Part shown: positions 52,705 through 61,487 of the stretch, in pieces
Position numbering within the stretch: the first letter of the stretch is position 1
Layout of the letters: each line of letters starts with the position of its first letter
NCBI RefSeq assembly: GCF_014873535.1
Contig: NZ_JADBEF010000001.1
Location: forward strand, 124,001 to 188,000
DNA length: 64,000 nt
Direction of reading: 5' to 3'
Source: Nonomuraea africana
GTDB lineage: Bacteria > Actinomycetota > Actinomycetes > Streptosporangiales > Streptosporangiaceae
Position numbers and translations under genes: made by a program
The notes under the pieces: generated by a model
The model's database searches: none
The model's input: only the letters and a program-made list of their open reading frames with translations
What the model was told of the DNA's origin: nothing

Positions 52705-53061
52705 TCAGGAGACCGAGCGGGACGCGGCCAGCTTCTCCAGACGGCGATGGCCCCAGTCGGAAAGGGGCCCCAACGCCTCTGAGAGTTCGCGGCCGAACGG
52801 GGTCAGGGAGTACACGGTCTTCAGTGGCAGCACATCGTGCACCTCCCTGTGCACCAGTCCGTCGGCCTCCATCTCGCGGAGCGTCTGAGTCAGCACCTTC
52901 TCGCTGAGGCCCGGCAGCCGCCGGCGCAGCTCGCCCGGGCGATGCGGACCGGCTTCCAGCATCCAGAGCAGCGTGGTCTTCCACTTGCCGTCGATCACGG
53001 CGATCGCGGCGGTGACTCCGCACACATTCGGGTCCTGGGCTCGGCTGCGCGTCATCTTCAC
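52705..53061 (-). CDS. HxlR family transcriptional regulator
   Basis: 118 aa single winged-helix domain. Signatures: IDGKWKTTLLWML, PGELRRRLPGLSEKVLTQTL and the wing VYSLTPFGREL. HxlR regulators sense electrophiles or redox changes and often control a divergent oxidoreductase; here the divergent gene is the imine-reductase-like enzyme, 42 bases away. GTG 53061 or ATG 53055 may be the start. One Cys near residue 14 (NVCG) is at the position common in redox-sensing members. Confidence 0.92.
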   Translation of the reverse strand: MKMTRSRAQDPNVCGVTAAIAVIDGKWKTTLLWMLEAGPHRPGELRRRLPGLSEKVLTQTLREMEADGLVHREVHDVLPLKTVYSLTPFGRELSEALGPLSDWGHRRLEKLAASRSVS

Positions 53062-53103
53062 CCCATTCGTAGCTCATTGCTGATTTTATTGAGGAGTTGA
53101 GGC

Positions 53104-53991
53104 ATGACCTCGCACACCGAACAGTCTGCCGTCACCGTGCTCGGCCTGGGGCCGATGGGCCGGGCTCTGGCCGGCGCCTTCCTGGACGCCGGCGTGCGGA
53201 CCACGGTCTGGAACCGGACACCGGGCAAGGATCGGGAGCTGGTCGAGCGGGGCGCGATCGCCGCCCCCTCGCCCGAAGCGGCGGTCGCCGCCGGCGGGTT
53301 GACCGTGATCTGCGTGGTGAACTACGACGCCGCGGACGCCATCGTGCGGCGCGACGCGGTCACCGACGCGCTCAAGGGGCGCACGGTCGTGAACCTGACC
53401 GCCGACACCCCCGACCGGGCCCGGGACCTCGCCGCCTGGGCGGCCGAGCACGGCATCGGGTACCTGGACGGCGCGATCATGACGCCGACCACCACCATCG
53501 GAACACCGGCCGCGGTATTCCTCCACAGCGGGCCCGAGGAGCTCTACCAGGAGCACCGCCCGGTGCTGGACGCCCTGGGCGGCACCCACACCCACCTCGG
53601 CACGGACATCGGCCGGGCGGCCGCATACGACATCGCACTGCTCGACATCTTCTGGACCGCGATGGCCGGCTACGCGCACGCACTGGCCGTGGCGAGAGCG
53701 GAAGGCGTCACCGCGCGGGAGCTGGCGCCGTTCGCCAAGGGCATCGGCGCGATCCTTCCGCCGATCTTCGAGGAGATGGCTGAGGACGTGGACAGCGGTA
53801 CCTTCTCCGGGGAGGGCAACCCGATCACGTCGGCGGTGTCGTCCATGGCCCACATCGTCCACACCTCCGAGGCTCACGGCATCGACGCGGGCGTGATGCG
53901 TGCGGCCGAAGGCCTGGCGCGCCGCGCCATCGGACTGGGTCACGAGACAGACGGGTTCATGCGGGTCACCGAGATCCTGAACCCCCGCTGA
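53104..53991 (+). CDS. NAD(P)-binding imine reductase-like oxidoreductase
   Basis: 295 aa of the beta-hydroxyacid dehydrogenase/imine reductase superfamily. Rossmann motif GLGPMG near residue 14, the NRTP cofactor-phosphate region (TVWNRTPGK) near 36, substrate loop GAIMTPTTTIGTP near 123, and an all-helical C-terminal dimerisation domain. The NRT segment favours NADPH. GAGGAG precedes ATG 53104. Divergent from HxlR, its likely regulator. Substrate unknown. Confidence 0.92.
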   Translation: MTSHTEQSAVTVLGLGPMGRALAGAFLDAGVRTTVWNRTPGKDRELVERGAIAAPSPEAAVAAGGLTVICVVNYDAADAIVRRDAVTDALKGRTVVNLTADTPDRARDLAAWAAEHGIGYLDGAIMTPTTTIGTPAAVFLHSGPEELYQEHRPVLDALGGTHTHLGTDIGRAAAYDIALLDIFWTAMAGYAHALAVARAEGVTARELAPFAKGIGAILPPIFEEMAEDVDSGTFSGEGNPITSAVSSMAHIVHTSEAHGIDAGVMRAAEGLARRAIGLGHETDGFMRVTEILNPR

Positions 53992-54076
53992 GGAGGCGGC
54001 CCTCAGCACGCGCGCCCCGGGTTCTGTCGGAGCGCCGAGGTTGTGGGGGGTGAAACCGGCCTCGTCTGAGGCCGAC

Positions 54077-54114
54077 CTCGGGTGCGGCCATCCGCAGCTG
54101 TGGCCACACCCGAG
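54077..54114 (+). terminator. Hairpin downstream of the imine-reductase-like gene
   Basis: CTCGGGTGCGGCCA (54077-54090) pairs with TGGCCACACCCGAG (54101-54114) with a single mismatch, about 85 bases after the stop codon. Confidence 0.37.
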
Positions 54115-54134
54115 ATCGCTCCGGAACGGTATCG

Positions 54135-54332
54135 CTACCACTCGCGATTGTCGGGCCCGGGGTCGCTGGTTATGCGCACGCTGTCGAACGAGGGCAACCC
54201 GAGATGGGTCCAGTCATTGAAGACGTTGCCCACCACGCTCAGCCCGAACGAACTCACGCCCTGTGTGACGAAGGCGACGATGTTCCTGAAGGGCGTCCTT
54301 GCAGTCGCCTCCCTGACGTCGCATCGCTGCAT
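54135..54332 (-). CDS. Possible small protein of unknown function
   Basis: 65 codons from ATG 54332. The second half (SSFGLSVVGNVFNDWTHLGL, then FDSVRITSDPGPDNREW) has a balanced composition unlike chance frames in this GC-rich DNA. The start has no ribosome-binding site. The nearest good one serves another frame, so a frameshift is possible. No family recognised. Confidence 0.25.
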   Translation of the reverse strand: MQRCDVREATARTPFRNIVAFVTQGVSSFGLSVVGNVFNDWTHLGLPSFDSVRITSDPGPDNREW

Positions 54333-54579
54333 GGCGCGTCCGGCATGGAGTCGCGGTGCTGTTCATCGGGATCTCCTTGGGGCGCAGTCGCTGGGGAGGC
54401 CGGCATGAAGGGGCGGTCGGAGTGTGGCACCCCGCGTTCCGCGATTGCTTGAACAACCTTGCACGTGGCCGTCCGGCAGGGCCGTTGGCTCTCAGCCCGG
54501 CAGGAGGTGAACGGCGGCCTGTTCCTGGGACCACGAGGAGAGCGATAGCCACACGGCCTGGGCGCCGACGCCTGAGGCC

Positions 54580-55263
54580 TCAGCCGACGAACTCGACGAC
54601 CGTGCGGGTGAACAGGTCAGGCTGCTCGAGGTTCCAGATGTGACCGGCTTCCGGGACCACCCGGAGCGTGGCGCCTGCGATGCCCCCGGCGATCTCCTCG
54701 GCGTGTGACAGGTTGGCCTTGTCCTTGGCCCCGTTGAGCACGAGCGTCGGCGCCTTGATCTCGCCGAGCCTGTCGCTCAGATCGAGCCTGCCCAGCTCCG
54801 CCAGTCCGGTGAGCACGGTGGCCTTCCCCGCGCGGCGCAGGTCCTGGACGGCCTGGTCCAGATGCTCGGCCTTGCCCCCGGAGTACATGCCCTTGAGGAT
54901 GTTCACGATCATCCCCTCCGGCATGAGCCGCATCATCACCCGTTGTACGGCGTCGCCGCGCCGGCCGCGTGCCGTGCCCCCTGACAAGATCAGCCCCGCG
55001 ACCCGGTCCGGCTCGGCGAGCGCGGTCAGGAGCGCCACGATGACCGACCCGGAGATGGCCACGAGGTGGACGGGCTCGGGCTCGTCCTGGATCAGCTCAC
55101 GCACGGACGCGACCGCCCGCTCCAGCGAGAACGGCCCAGGCGTCGCGCCGTGACCGGGTAGATCAGGGGCCAGCGCGCGATGCCTGTCGCCGAGTTGGAG
55201 GATCTGCGGCTGCCATGCGCGGCCACTGGACCCGAACGCATGCAAGAACACGATTGCGGCCAT
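54580..55263 (-). CDS. Alpha/beta hydrolase
   Basis: 227 aa. Oxyanion region FLHAFGSSGRAW near residue 6, second strand LAPDLPGHGATPG, nucleophile elbow AISGS in place of the usual GxSxG, acid in GAKDKAN and His in EAGHIWN. The triad is complete although the Gly before the Ser is replaced. Cytosolic. Substrate unknown. Confidence 0.9.
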   Translation of the reverse strand: MAAIVFLHAFGSSGRAWQPQILQLGDRHRALAPDLPGHGATPGPFSLERAVASVRELIQDEPEPVHLVAISGSVIVALLTALAEPDRVAGLILSGGTARGRRGDAVQRVMMRLMPEGMIVNILKGMYSGGKAEHLDQAVQDLRRAGKATVLTGLAELGRLDLSDRLGEIKAPTLVLNGAKDKANLSHAEEIAGGIAGATLRVVPEAGHIWNLEQPDLFTRTVVEFVG

Positions 55264-55586
55264 CTCTCAATTCCTTGTCCGGGGCGGTGCGGGGGCGACC
55301 CACTGCTCTGCTGAGACAGCCGGCGGCTCGGCACGGGGTGCCACGTCCCGATCGTAGGCCAGAGCCACGACATACCCCCGACCGGCCAGGTCGAGGCGGG
55401 TCCGCACGGTCTGGAGAGACCGGGGTGAACGCCGCCCGGACGCTCAACGATCAAACGGCCGTGTCGGCCGCTCTGGGCCCCCGGGCAGGACGGCTGGGCG
55501 GCCTGCTCTCGCCCGGCGCATCCTCGCCGTGCAGATGCCGCGCGGCCATTACCACCTGGCCACGATGACGCGGCCGGGTGCCATGG
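55264..55586. other. Intergenic region with a possible gene tail
   Basis: About 320 bases between two minus-strand genes. A minus-strand frame ending at TGA 55267-55269 reads SLQTVRTRLDLAGRGYVVAL followed by an acidic/Pro-rich tail. It could be the C-terminus of a lost regulator but has no recognisable start. Nothing else is convincing. Confidence 0.3.
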
Positions 55587-56723
55587 TCATCTCATTCCCG
55601 GCCGGGTGAAGCCTATGGGGGTGCCACCGTACTCGGCGATCTTGACATGGGAGCCCGTCCTGGGCGCGTGGATCATCGTGCCCTCCTTGGGGTCGAGCAC
55701 GATGCCCACGTGATCAGCGGTGCCGTCACCGTTGTTGTCGAAGAAGACGAGGTCGCCTGCCTGCGCATTGCCGTCGGGAATGCGCGGTCCGCTCATCCAC
55801 TGGTCGTGGGCGACACGGGGGATGGTGGTCCCCGCCGATTCGTACGCGCGCAACGTCAGCCCGGAGCAGTCGAAGGAACTCGGCCCTGTCGCCCCCCATA
55901 TGTACGGGTCGCCGATCTGCTTGAGGGCGTAGTCGATGACCGCCTGGGCGCGGGGGTTGGGCGCCAGGCTGTGGGCGTTCGGCGGGACGGCGAGCGAGGG
56001 TGCGCCCGCACCGCCGCCGCCACCACCCCCGGCACCGCCGCCTGACCCGTACGTGCCGTACCCGTTGCCGCCGGTCGGCGCGCCGTTCCCGGTGTAGGAC
56101 GCCAGCTGGGTCTTCGTGGTGCGGGGCTGGAAGTCGGGGTCGGGGACCCAGCGCATCGCGGGGTTGTTGCCCGGGAAGAAGCCCCGGTCGCCGGGAGCGA
56201 GGATGCTGGTGAAGAACTTATCGCCGAGGTACTTGTCGATCTCGTCGGTCGCCTGCTTGAGGGCCTCGGTCGCCTGGCCTGTCGGCACCTTGGCCCGCGC
56301 GAGGGCATCGGACACCTGGGACCTGATGCTCGTCATGGAGATCGTGGTGGTGTCGGGGTCGTTGCGCTGCTCGTCCAGCCAGGCGCGTTTCTCGCGGTAG
56401 AGGGCTTGAACCTGCCCCTTGGCCGTTTCCAGCGCGGTCCCGGCGTCGTCCAGCTTGCCGGCGCAGCTGGTCAGGGCGTTGCTCAGTGCCGTACCGGACG
56501 TGGGGTACTGGGCCATGTAGGTGGCGAAGTCTTCGGCGGCGCGGCCGTTCCACGCGTTGTTCACCGTGTTGACCGCGCGTCTGATGGCACCGGTCTCCGT
56601 GGTGATGTCGGTGGCCAGCGCCCGCCAGCGCTTCGAGATCTTCGAGATCTCGGCCTGGTCGCCGCTCAGGTCGTCGATGACGCGCTGGATCGGGCTGAGG
56701 TATCGGTCCCAGATATCACTCAC
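55587..56723 (-). CDS. WXG100-like N-terminus fused to NlpC/P60 peptidoglycan endopeptidase
   Basis: 378 aa. Residues 1-110 form a helical hairpin with AWNGRAAEDF (WxG at 58-60), as in WXG100 type VII secretion substrates; there is no Sec signal. A Gly-rich linker (about 225-242) follows, then an NlpC/P60 domain with Cys 286 (SFDCSGL), His 338 (ADHVGIV) and a third polar residue His 352. It should cleave peptide stems of peptidoglycan after export by an ESX-type system. GTG 56723 overlaps the stop of the preceding small gene (GTGA). Confidence 0.92.
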   Translation of the reverse strand: MSDIWDRYLSPIQRVIDDLSGDQAEISKISKRWRALATDITTETGAIRRAVNTVNNAWNGRAAEDFATYMAQYPTSGTALSNALTSCAGKLDDAGTALETAKGQVQALYREKRAWLDEQRNDPDTTTISMTSIRSQVSDALARAKVPTGQATEALKQATDEIDKYLGDKFFTSILAPGDRGFFPGNNPAMRWVPDPDFQPRTTKTQLASYTGNGAPTGGNGYGTYGSGGGAGGGGGGGAGAPSLAVPPNAHSLAPNPRAQAVIDYALKQIGDPYIWGATGPSSFDCSGLTLRAYESAGTTIPRVAHDQWMSGPRIPDGNAQAGDLVFFDNNGDGTADHVGIVLDPKEGTMIHAPRTGSHVKIAEYGGTPIGFTRPGMR

Positions 56724-57034
56724 GCCCGCTCCGTCCGGGGAACGACGGGGAGGTCGGCCTTGCGGACGTTGGCGACGACCTGATGGAGGGCCGCCTCGAC
56801 CTTGGTCAGGTTCTGATCGGCGTGGCGTGTCTCGGCGTCGATCTTCGCCTCGAGGGCGTTGACGGCCTTGACGAGCTTGTCGGAGAAGCCCTCGAGATCA
56901 CCGAAACAGGTGGTGCCGACGCTCGCGGGAGTCTCGTCGGCCATGCCCTTGAACTGGTTCGCGACTAACTTGGCCTTGGTCGCGCACTCTTCGAGCGCGT
57001 CAAAGTAGATCTCGAACCCTGCCACGCGAGTCAC
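56720..57034 (-). CDS. Small helical type VII secretion target (EspC/WXG100-like)
   Basis: 104 aa, all-helical: EIYFDALEECATKAKLVANQ, then a turn and KLVKAVNALEAKIDAETRHA. No signal peptide and no clear WxG, which resembles the EspC-type partner proteins encoded beside larger ESX substrates. The four-base overlap with the NlpC/P60 gene suggests the two proteins form a co-exported pair. The start may be GTG 57034 or GTG 57025. Confidence 0.75.
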   Translation of the reverse strand: MTRVAGFEIYFDALEECATKAKLVANQFKGMADETPASVGTTCFGDLEGFSDKLVKAVNALEAKIDAETRHADQNLTKVEAALHQVVANVRKADLPVVPRTERA

Positions 57035-57086
57035 GCCTCTCGTGTCACACCAACATCATTTCGCCCCGACAATCTAACACTCTTGG

Positions 57087-57254
57087 TCATTTATCGGCTG
57101 GGTTCGCCCGACCGTCCCGTCCGGCAGGACGCCCCCCGCTGGGAGCGCCGGCCGGCCGGTGGCTGCGCCCGCTGAGCGCCCGCACGGTGCGGCCGGCGTC
57201 GAGCAGGAGCGGCGTGACGAGACGTCCGAGTGTGCCCGTGCCACCGGCGAGTGG
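57087..57254 (-). pseudogene. NmrA/SDR-like NAD(P)-binding protein, N-terminal remnant
   Basis: Directly behind the DUF3237 stop codon the same frame reads LAGGTGTLGRLVTPLLLDAG and then TVRALSGR, the start of an NmrA-type Rossmann fold (GGTGxxG). The initiator Met is missing and similarity ends after about 40 codons; a stop follows at 57087. Both ends are therefore damaged. Confidence 0.45.
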
Positions 57255-57707
57255 TCAGGCCACGGCGTACATGCGGATGGCGACGACACCGGTCTCCGCC
57301 TCGCGGGCGAGACCGACGAAGACGGTTTCGGCGAGCCACCGATGCGCGGGCCGGAAGGCAGGCGAGGTGCGGTAGTACACGCCGGCCTTGGACACCTGGA
57401 GGTCGCCGTCGTACTGGTCGGGGCTCGGCCCGCCTTCGTGGTAGTACCCCCGGTTGACGACGTCGATGACCGCGCCGTCCTCCGTTTGGAGGAGGTAGCG
57501 GGCGTCGAGTTCGCAGACCCGGCCGCGCGTGTTCGACCAGTCGCCGCCGCCGGGCAGGACGACCCCGCGCAGCCACGGGCCGTCGACCGTGCCGCCGATG
57601 ATGGGGGTGAACTCGGTTTTCTCGCCGTCTCCGTGTCCGACGTGCAGGGTGGGGGAGAGGTGCGCGCGGATCTCGAAGGCGAAGGTCAGGGCGGGGGCGT
57701 CGGACAT
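57255..57707 (-). CDS. DUF3237 family protein
   Basis: 150 aa beta-barrel protein. FTPIIGGTVDGPWLRGVVLPGGGDW (first 20 residues shown suffice: GGTVDGPWLRGVVLPGGGDW), RYLLQTEDGAVIDVVNRG and the Tyr-rich YYRTSPAF segment match DUF3237. The function is unknown; family members are often near aromatic or steroid degradation genes. GGAG precedes ATG 57707. Confidence 0.87.
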   Translation of the reverse strand: MSDAPALTFAFEIRAHLSPTLHVGHGDGEKTEFTPIIGGTVDGPWLRGVVLPGGGDWSNTRGRVCELDARYLLQTEDGAVIDVVNRGYYHEGGPSPDQYDGDLQVSKAGVYYRTSPAFRPAHRWLAETVFVGLAREAETGVVAIRMYAVA

Positions 57708-57746
57708 GGTGATCTCCTTGTGAAGGTGCGGAATCCTTGGGGCGGC

Positions 57747-58230
57747 TCAGTTGCCGCGTGCCTGCCGGAGCTGTTCGGGCTGCCACCTGCCGATGCGCAG
57801 GCACGAGGACGGGGAGCCGCCCACGGCGATCGCTCTGGTGGCCGGCTCGCCGGGCGGGCTCGTCCATGGATCGGCTCCGGCGGGGGCTTCGGTGACGAAG
57901 TCCAGGAAGTCACTGCTCATGATGTCGAGCCGCGAGGCGATGTGGGGCGCGCAGCCGGTAGGCGACGCTCTGCAGGTCTACGACGGCTCCCGCCCCGGAC
58001 AGGGGCGCGTCGAGCCGCAGCTGGCCCTTGGCGATGAGGAACGCGCTGCCGTCGGGCGCCAGGTCGAGCAGCCGGGCGTGGACGTTCGCTCCGGCGGGGG
58101 CCGACAGGCGCAGCAGCAGGGTCACGGCGCCGACCAGGTCGGTGTCCTCGGGGGTGGCGGGCCCGGTGAAGCGGAGCACGTCCTCGCGCCGCCCGATGGA
58201 GCGCAGGTCCGAGCGGTCGACGGCCCGCAT
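57747..58230 (-). pseudogene. CocE/NonD-type hydrolase, C-terminal domain remnant with frameshift
   Basis: The frame from 58230 carries RREDVLRFTGPATPEDTDLV, the start of the C-terminal jelly-roll of CocE/NonD (X-Pro dipeptidyl-peptidase) hydrolases. Near 57925 it shifts frame and continues as RLDIMSSDFLDFV and PWTSPPGEPA up to TGA 57747-57749. The catalytic alpha/beta domain is entirely missing. Confidence 0.65.
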
Positions 58231-58437
58231 GGCCTACGAGGGCCTCACCACGCACGCCGCCATCGCCGCCGGCCGGGCCGCGACCCGGGCCGCGTCACCC
58301 CGGGCTACGAGGCCGACTTCACGATCTTCGGCGAGAATCCGCTGAGGCTCACCCCCGAACGGCAGGCCGCGAATCCCGTGATCGCCACGGTCGTCGACGG
58401 CCGCGTGCAGCACACCATCTCGACGAAAGCACTATGA
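58229..58437 (+). pseudogene. Amidohydrolase (YtcJ-like), C-terminal remnant with frameshift
   Basis: Starts AYEGLTTHAAIAAGR, then after a frame change near 58285 reads GRVTPGYEADFTIFGENPL and ANPVIATVVDGRV, the C-terminal composite domain of YtcJ-type amidohydrolases. The catalytic barrel is missing. The final ATGA overlaps the acyltransferase gene, so the original operon order is kept. It abuts the CocE remnant head to head. Confidence 0.62.
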
Positions 58438-58445
58438 AGGAAGAG

Positions 58446-59525
58446 ATGAACACCGAAAGGCTCCACATCGCCGTGAGCGCCACCGCGCCCTTCGAGCGCG
58501 GCAAGGAACGCGGCGAGCAGCTTCGCAACACCCTCCCCGGCGGGCTCGAGCTCTACTCCGAGCTCTTCCGCCTGGCCGGTCTGACCGAGGATCGCGTTCG
58601 CGAAGACGCGCTCCGCACGGCGGACGTGATCGGCGCGTTCCGCCCGCGCGTGCGGGAGGAGCTGGACGGCGTCGCCGCGGGCGCCGGGCTCGACCTGTGG
58701 CAGGTGTCGGCGCTCAACGCGCGCACCGAGATCCTCGCGCAGAGCGGCGCGGGCCGTCCAGGCGAGTGCTCGACCATTGTCCGGCGCCTCGAGCCCGGCG
58801 CGAGCGGGCCGCGCACGTTCGGCGCGCAGACCTGGGACTGGCACGTGGAGCTCGCGCCGTACTGGCACACGCACGAGGTACGCGGCGGCCGGTACGACCT
58901 GGTCGGGATCACGGAGCACGGCATCCTCGGCAAGGTCGGCGTCAACAGTGCCGGGCTCGCGCTGCACTTCAACATCCTCGGGCATCGCGAGGACGGCGTC
59001 GGCGGCGTTCCCGTGCATCTCCTCGCCGCGACCGTGCTCGAGGAGGCCGGATCGGTCGCGGAGGCGCTCGACCTCGTGCGGTCGGCGCCGATCAGCGCGT
59101 CGAGCTCGTTCACCCTCTTCGACCGGGAGTCGGCCGTCACCACCGACGTCACCCCTGTCGGGGTGTTCGTCGTCGAGCCGGTCGACGGGACCGTCATCCG
59201 CACCAACCACTTCCTCTCCCCGGTGCCCCGCGCGGGCGAGAAGAAGGAGCTCTACCAGCCGGATTCGGGGGAGCGTTACGACCTGGTGGCCTCCCGCTTC
59301 GCGCGCCGTCCGGCACCGCGAAGCGCGTCCGGTCTGCTCGGCTTCCTCTACTCCGACCCGGGGGAGCCCGGGCTGTGCTGCGTGCCGGACATGACACTGC
59401 CGCTCGGTCAGCGCTGGGCGACCCTCTCCACGATCATGCTCGAACCCGCCGGCCGGTCGGCGCGAATCGCCGAAGGCTCACCGCTCGACGCCCGCGACCA
59501 GCCGTGGCGGACACTCGTGGCCTGA
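58446..59525 (+). CDS. C45-type acyltransferase/peptidase (isopenicillin N acyltransferase-like)
   Basis: About 359 aa Ntn-hydrolase. GECSTIV holds the conserved Cys (near residue 108) that becomes the N-terminal nucleophile after self-cleavage. GAQTWDWHVEL, VGVNSAGLALHFN and SSSFTLFD are typical of C45 proteins. Activity: acyl transfer or hydrolysis of amides such as N-acyl amino acids. ATG 58446 has AAGGAAGAG upstream; ATG 58434 overlaps the amidohydrolase remnant. The former partnership with an amidohydrolase fits amide catabolism. Confidence 0.87.
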   Translation: MNTERLHIAVSATAPFERGKERGEQLRNTLPGGLELYSELFRLAGLTEDRVREDALRTADVIGAFRPRVREELDGVAAGAGLDLWQVSALNARTEILAQSGAGRPGECSTIVRRLEPGASGPRTFGAQTWDWHVELAPYWHTHEVRGGRYDLVGITEHGILGKVGVNSAGLALHFNILGHREDGVGGVPVHLLAATVLEEAGSVAEALDLVRSAPISASSSFTLFDRESAVTTDVTPVGVFVVEPVDGTVIRTNHFLSPVPRAGEKKELYQPDSGERYDLVASRFARRPAPRSASGLLGFLYSDPGEPGLCCVPDMTLPLGQRWATLSTIMLEPAGRSARIAEGSPLDARDQPWRTLVA

Positions 59526-59588
59526 CATGAACGGCGGCCGACGTTCCGGCTCGCCTGGCACCACGCGGTCCTCGGTCTCCATGCCGTC

Positions 59589-59954
59589 ATGCTCGCGGGC
59601 GGCCACCGGATGAATCCTCCGCCATGTGGCGGTCAGTTCGCCCGGTTCATGCGACGATCGGCGCCATGGAAGCAGCCAGGCCTGCCGGGCCCGTTCGACG
59701 CACTGCTGCTGGACCGGCTCGCCCTCCGCTTCACCAGCCCGCGCGAGCCGGTCGTCCGTTACGCGGACCTGGGGGCGCTGGCCCTGCTGGCGGAGGCGCC
59801 CCGCGACGCCGCCGACCTCCTGCACCTGCACCACAGCACCGTCGCCCGCCGGCTCGAACAGATCGGGACGAGCCTCGGCGGCTGCCTCACCGAACCGGCC
59901 GGGCTGGTGCGCGCCAGGCTCGCCCTCGCCGCGTGGCGACTGCTCACCGGCTGA
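59589..59954 (+). pseudogene. PucR-type regulator remnant with internal deletion
   Basis: The frame contains LALRFTSPREPVVRYADLGA, the segment before the HTH in PucR-family regulators. It runs directly into the terminal helix-turn-helix HLHHSTVARRLEQIG and ends PAGLVRARLALAAWRLL. About 30-40 residues that normally separate these parts, and the whole N-terminal sensor, are missing. No ribosome-binding site at the frame start. Confidence 0.58.
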
Positions 59955-59981
59955 CGGCCGGGCGGCGGCCGCGTCACACTG

Positions 59982-61487
59982 TCAGGACAGTCTGCAGGTG
60001 GCCTCCGGGGTGAACCCGTTGGCCGGCTGCTCTCCCACCGCGTTGGCGTAGGCCGGGTACTTCCACCGGCACAGGAGCGTCGGGTTGAGCACCAGGTCCG
60101 ACTGGAAGCACCGCATGTCCATCCAGTTTCCAGACGCCATGGTGTATCCCTGCTCCTTGCAGTACGCGTGGCCGTCGTTCCAGGAGACCGTGCCCGTGGA
60201 GGGCGCGGGAGCCGGCCGGCCGGTGGGCTCCTCGCCGGAGGGCGGCTTGGGCGTCGACTTGTACGTCGGCTTGGGCTTGGGCGTCGACCCGGCCATCGTC
60301 TTGGACACGGTGGTGGGCTTCCTGCTCGGCGCCGGATCCGGGTCGCGCGTCGAGGTCGTGGTCTTGCGGGGCGCCCTGGTCTGGGGCGCCGCGGGGCTCT
60401 GGACGGGGTTGGCCTTCTTGCCCGGCGCCGCCGTAGCGGACTGCTTGCTCTTGGTGACGCTCGGCGTCGGGGTGTTCGAGATCATGGGCGAGGACGCCGG
60501 CGCCGAGACGGACGCGGTCGGCGTCGGTCCCGCCGCCGCCTGCTGCTGGGCGGTGGCGGGCGACAGGGCGTACAAGCCGACCCCGGCGGTGGTGAGCAGC
60601 GCCGCGGCCACCGAGACCCCGGCGAGCACCCGCCGGCTGACGGGTCGCCGAGCCGGGCCGGCCTGCCAGGCGGGGGCGGGCAGCACGCGGAGCCGTTCGA
60701 CCACCTGGGCGGCGGTGGGCCGGCGAGCCGGATCCTTGGACAGGCACTCCTGCAGCAGCCGCCGGAACCGCCCCTCCAGCTGACCCAGGTCGGGTTCGTT
60801 CCGCAGGACCGCGTGCAAGGTGGCGGGGATGGTGTCCCCGCCGAAGGCCCGCCGGCCGGTGGCCGCGTAGGCCATGGTCGCGGCCCAGGCGAACAGGTCG
60901 ACGGCCGGCCCGATCTCGCCGCCCGCGATCTGCTCGGGCGCCATGTAGGCGGGGCTGCCGATCGGCTGGCTGGTGACGACCGACTGGCTGAGGTCGAGGG
61001 CTCTGGCGATCCCGAAGTCGATCACTACCGGGCCGTCGGGGCCGAGCAGCACGTTGCCCGGCTTGAAGTCCCTGTGCACCACCCCGGCCGCGTGGATCGC
61101 CGCCAGCGCCGTCGCGGTGTTGACGGCCAGCCGCTGCAACGCCGCCGCCCCGCGCGGCCCGCCGTCCCTGACCGATTCCTGCAGGGAGGGCCCGTCCACG
61201 AACTCACTGACGATGTACGGCCTGGCGCCGGCGAAGCCGGAGTCGAGCATCTGCGCCGTGCAGAACGGCGCGACCCGCTTGGCCGTCCCGACCTCGCGCA
61301 GGAAGCGGACGCGCGCCTCGTTGTCGGCGATCAGGTGCGGATGCAGCAGCTTGACCGCCACGAGCACGCCGTTGGGGCCGCGGCCCGCGTACACAGCGCC
61401 CTGCCCACCCGTCCCGAGCCGGCCCTCAAGACGGTACGGCCCGGCCGTACTGGGGTCGTCATGGAGCAGAGCCATCAACTCGGGCAC
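59982..61487 (-). CDS. Membrane-anchored Ser/Thr protein kinase (PknB-like)
   Basis: 501 aa. Kinase domain 17-275: Gly loop GRLGTGGQGAV, Lys 46, catalytic HRDFKPGN (138-145), DFG (157-159), GSPAYMAPE (177-185). One membrane helix near 287-309, then a long Thr/Pro/Lys linker and an extracellular C-terminal domain (about 425-501) with four Cys (AYCKEQG, MRCFQ, LLCRW, ATCRLS). The ectodomain is not PASTA. GTG 61487 follows GGAGG at six bases. Confidence 0.93.
   Translation of the reverse strand: MPELMALLHDDPSTAGPYRLEGRLGTGGQGAVYAGRGPNGVLVAVKLLHPHLIADNEARVRFLREVGTAKRVAPFCTAQMLDSGFAGARPYIVSEFVDGPSLQESVRDGGPRGAAALQRLAVNTATALAAIHAAGVVHRDFKPGNVLLGPDGPVVIDFGIARALDLSQSVVTSQPIGSPAYMAPEQIAGGEIGPAVDLFAWAATMAYAATGRRAFGGDTIPATLHAVLRNEPDLGQLEGRFRRLLQECLSKDPARRPTAAQVVERLRVLPAPAWQAGPARRPVSRRVLAGVSVAAALLTTAGVGLYALSPATAQQQAAAGPTPTASVSAPASSPMISNTPTPSVTKSKQSATAAPGKKANPVQSPAAPQTRAPRKTTTSTRDPDPAPSRKPTTVSKTMAGSTPKPKPTYKSTPKPPSGEEPTGRPAPAPSTGTVSWNDGHAYCKEQGYTMASGNWMDMRCFQSDLVLNPTLLCRWKYPAYANAVGEQPANGFTPEATCRLS

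Larger units (their letters stand above)
53992..54579. other. Intergenic region of about 590 bases
   Basis: Contains a hairpin (54077-54114), a possible minus-strand small gene (54135-54332) and no other convincing coding sequence. An AAGGAGA site followed by an ATG near 54378 on the minus strand opens a 50-codon frame (MNSTATPCRTRHAAMRRQ) that overlaps the small gene in another frame; the two may be one frameshifted gene. Confidence 0.4.
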
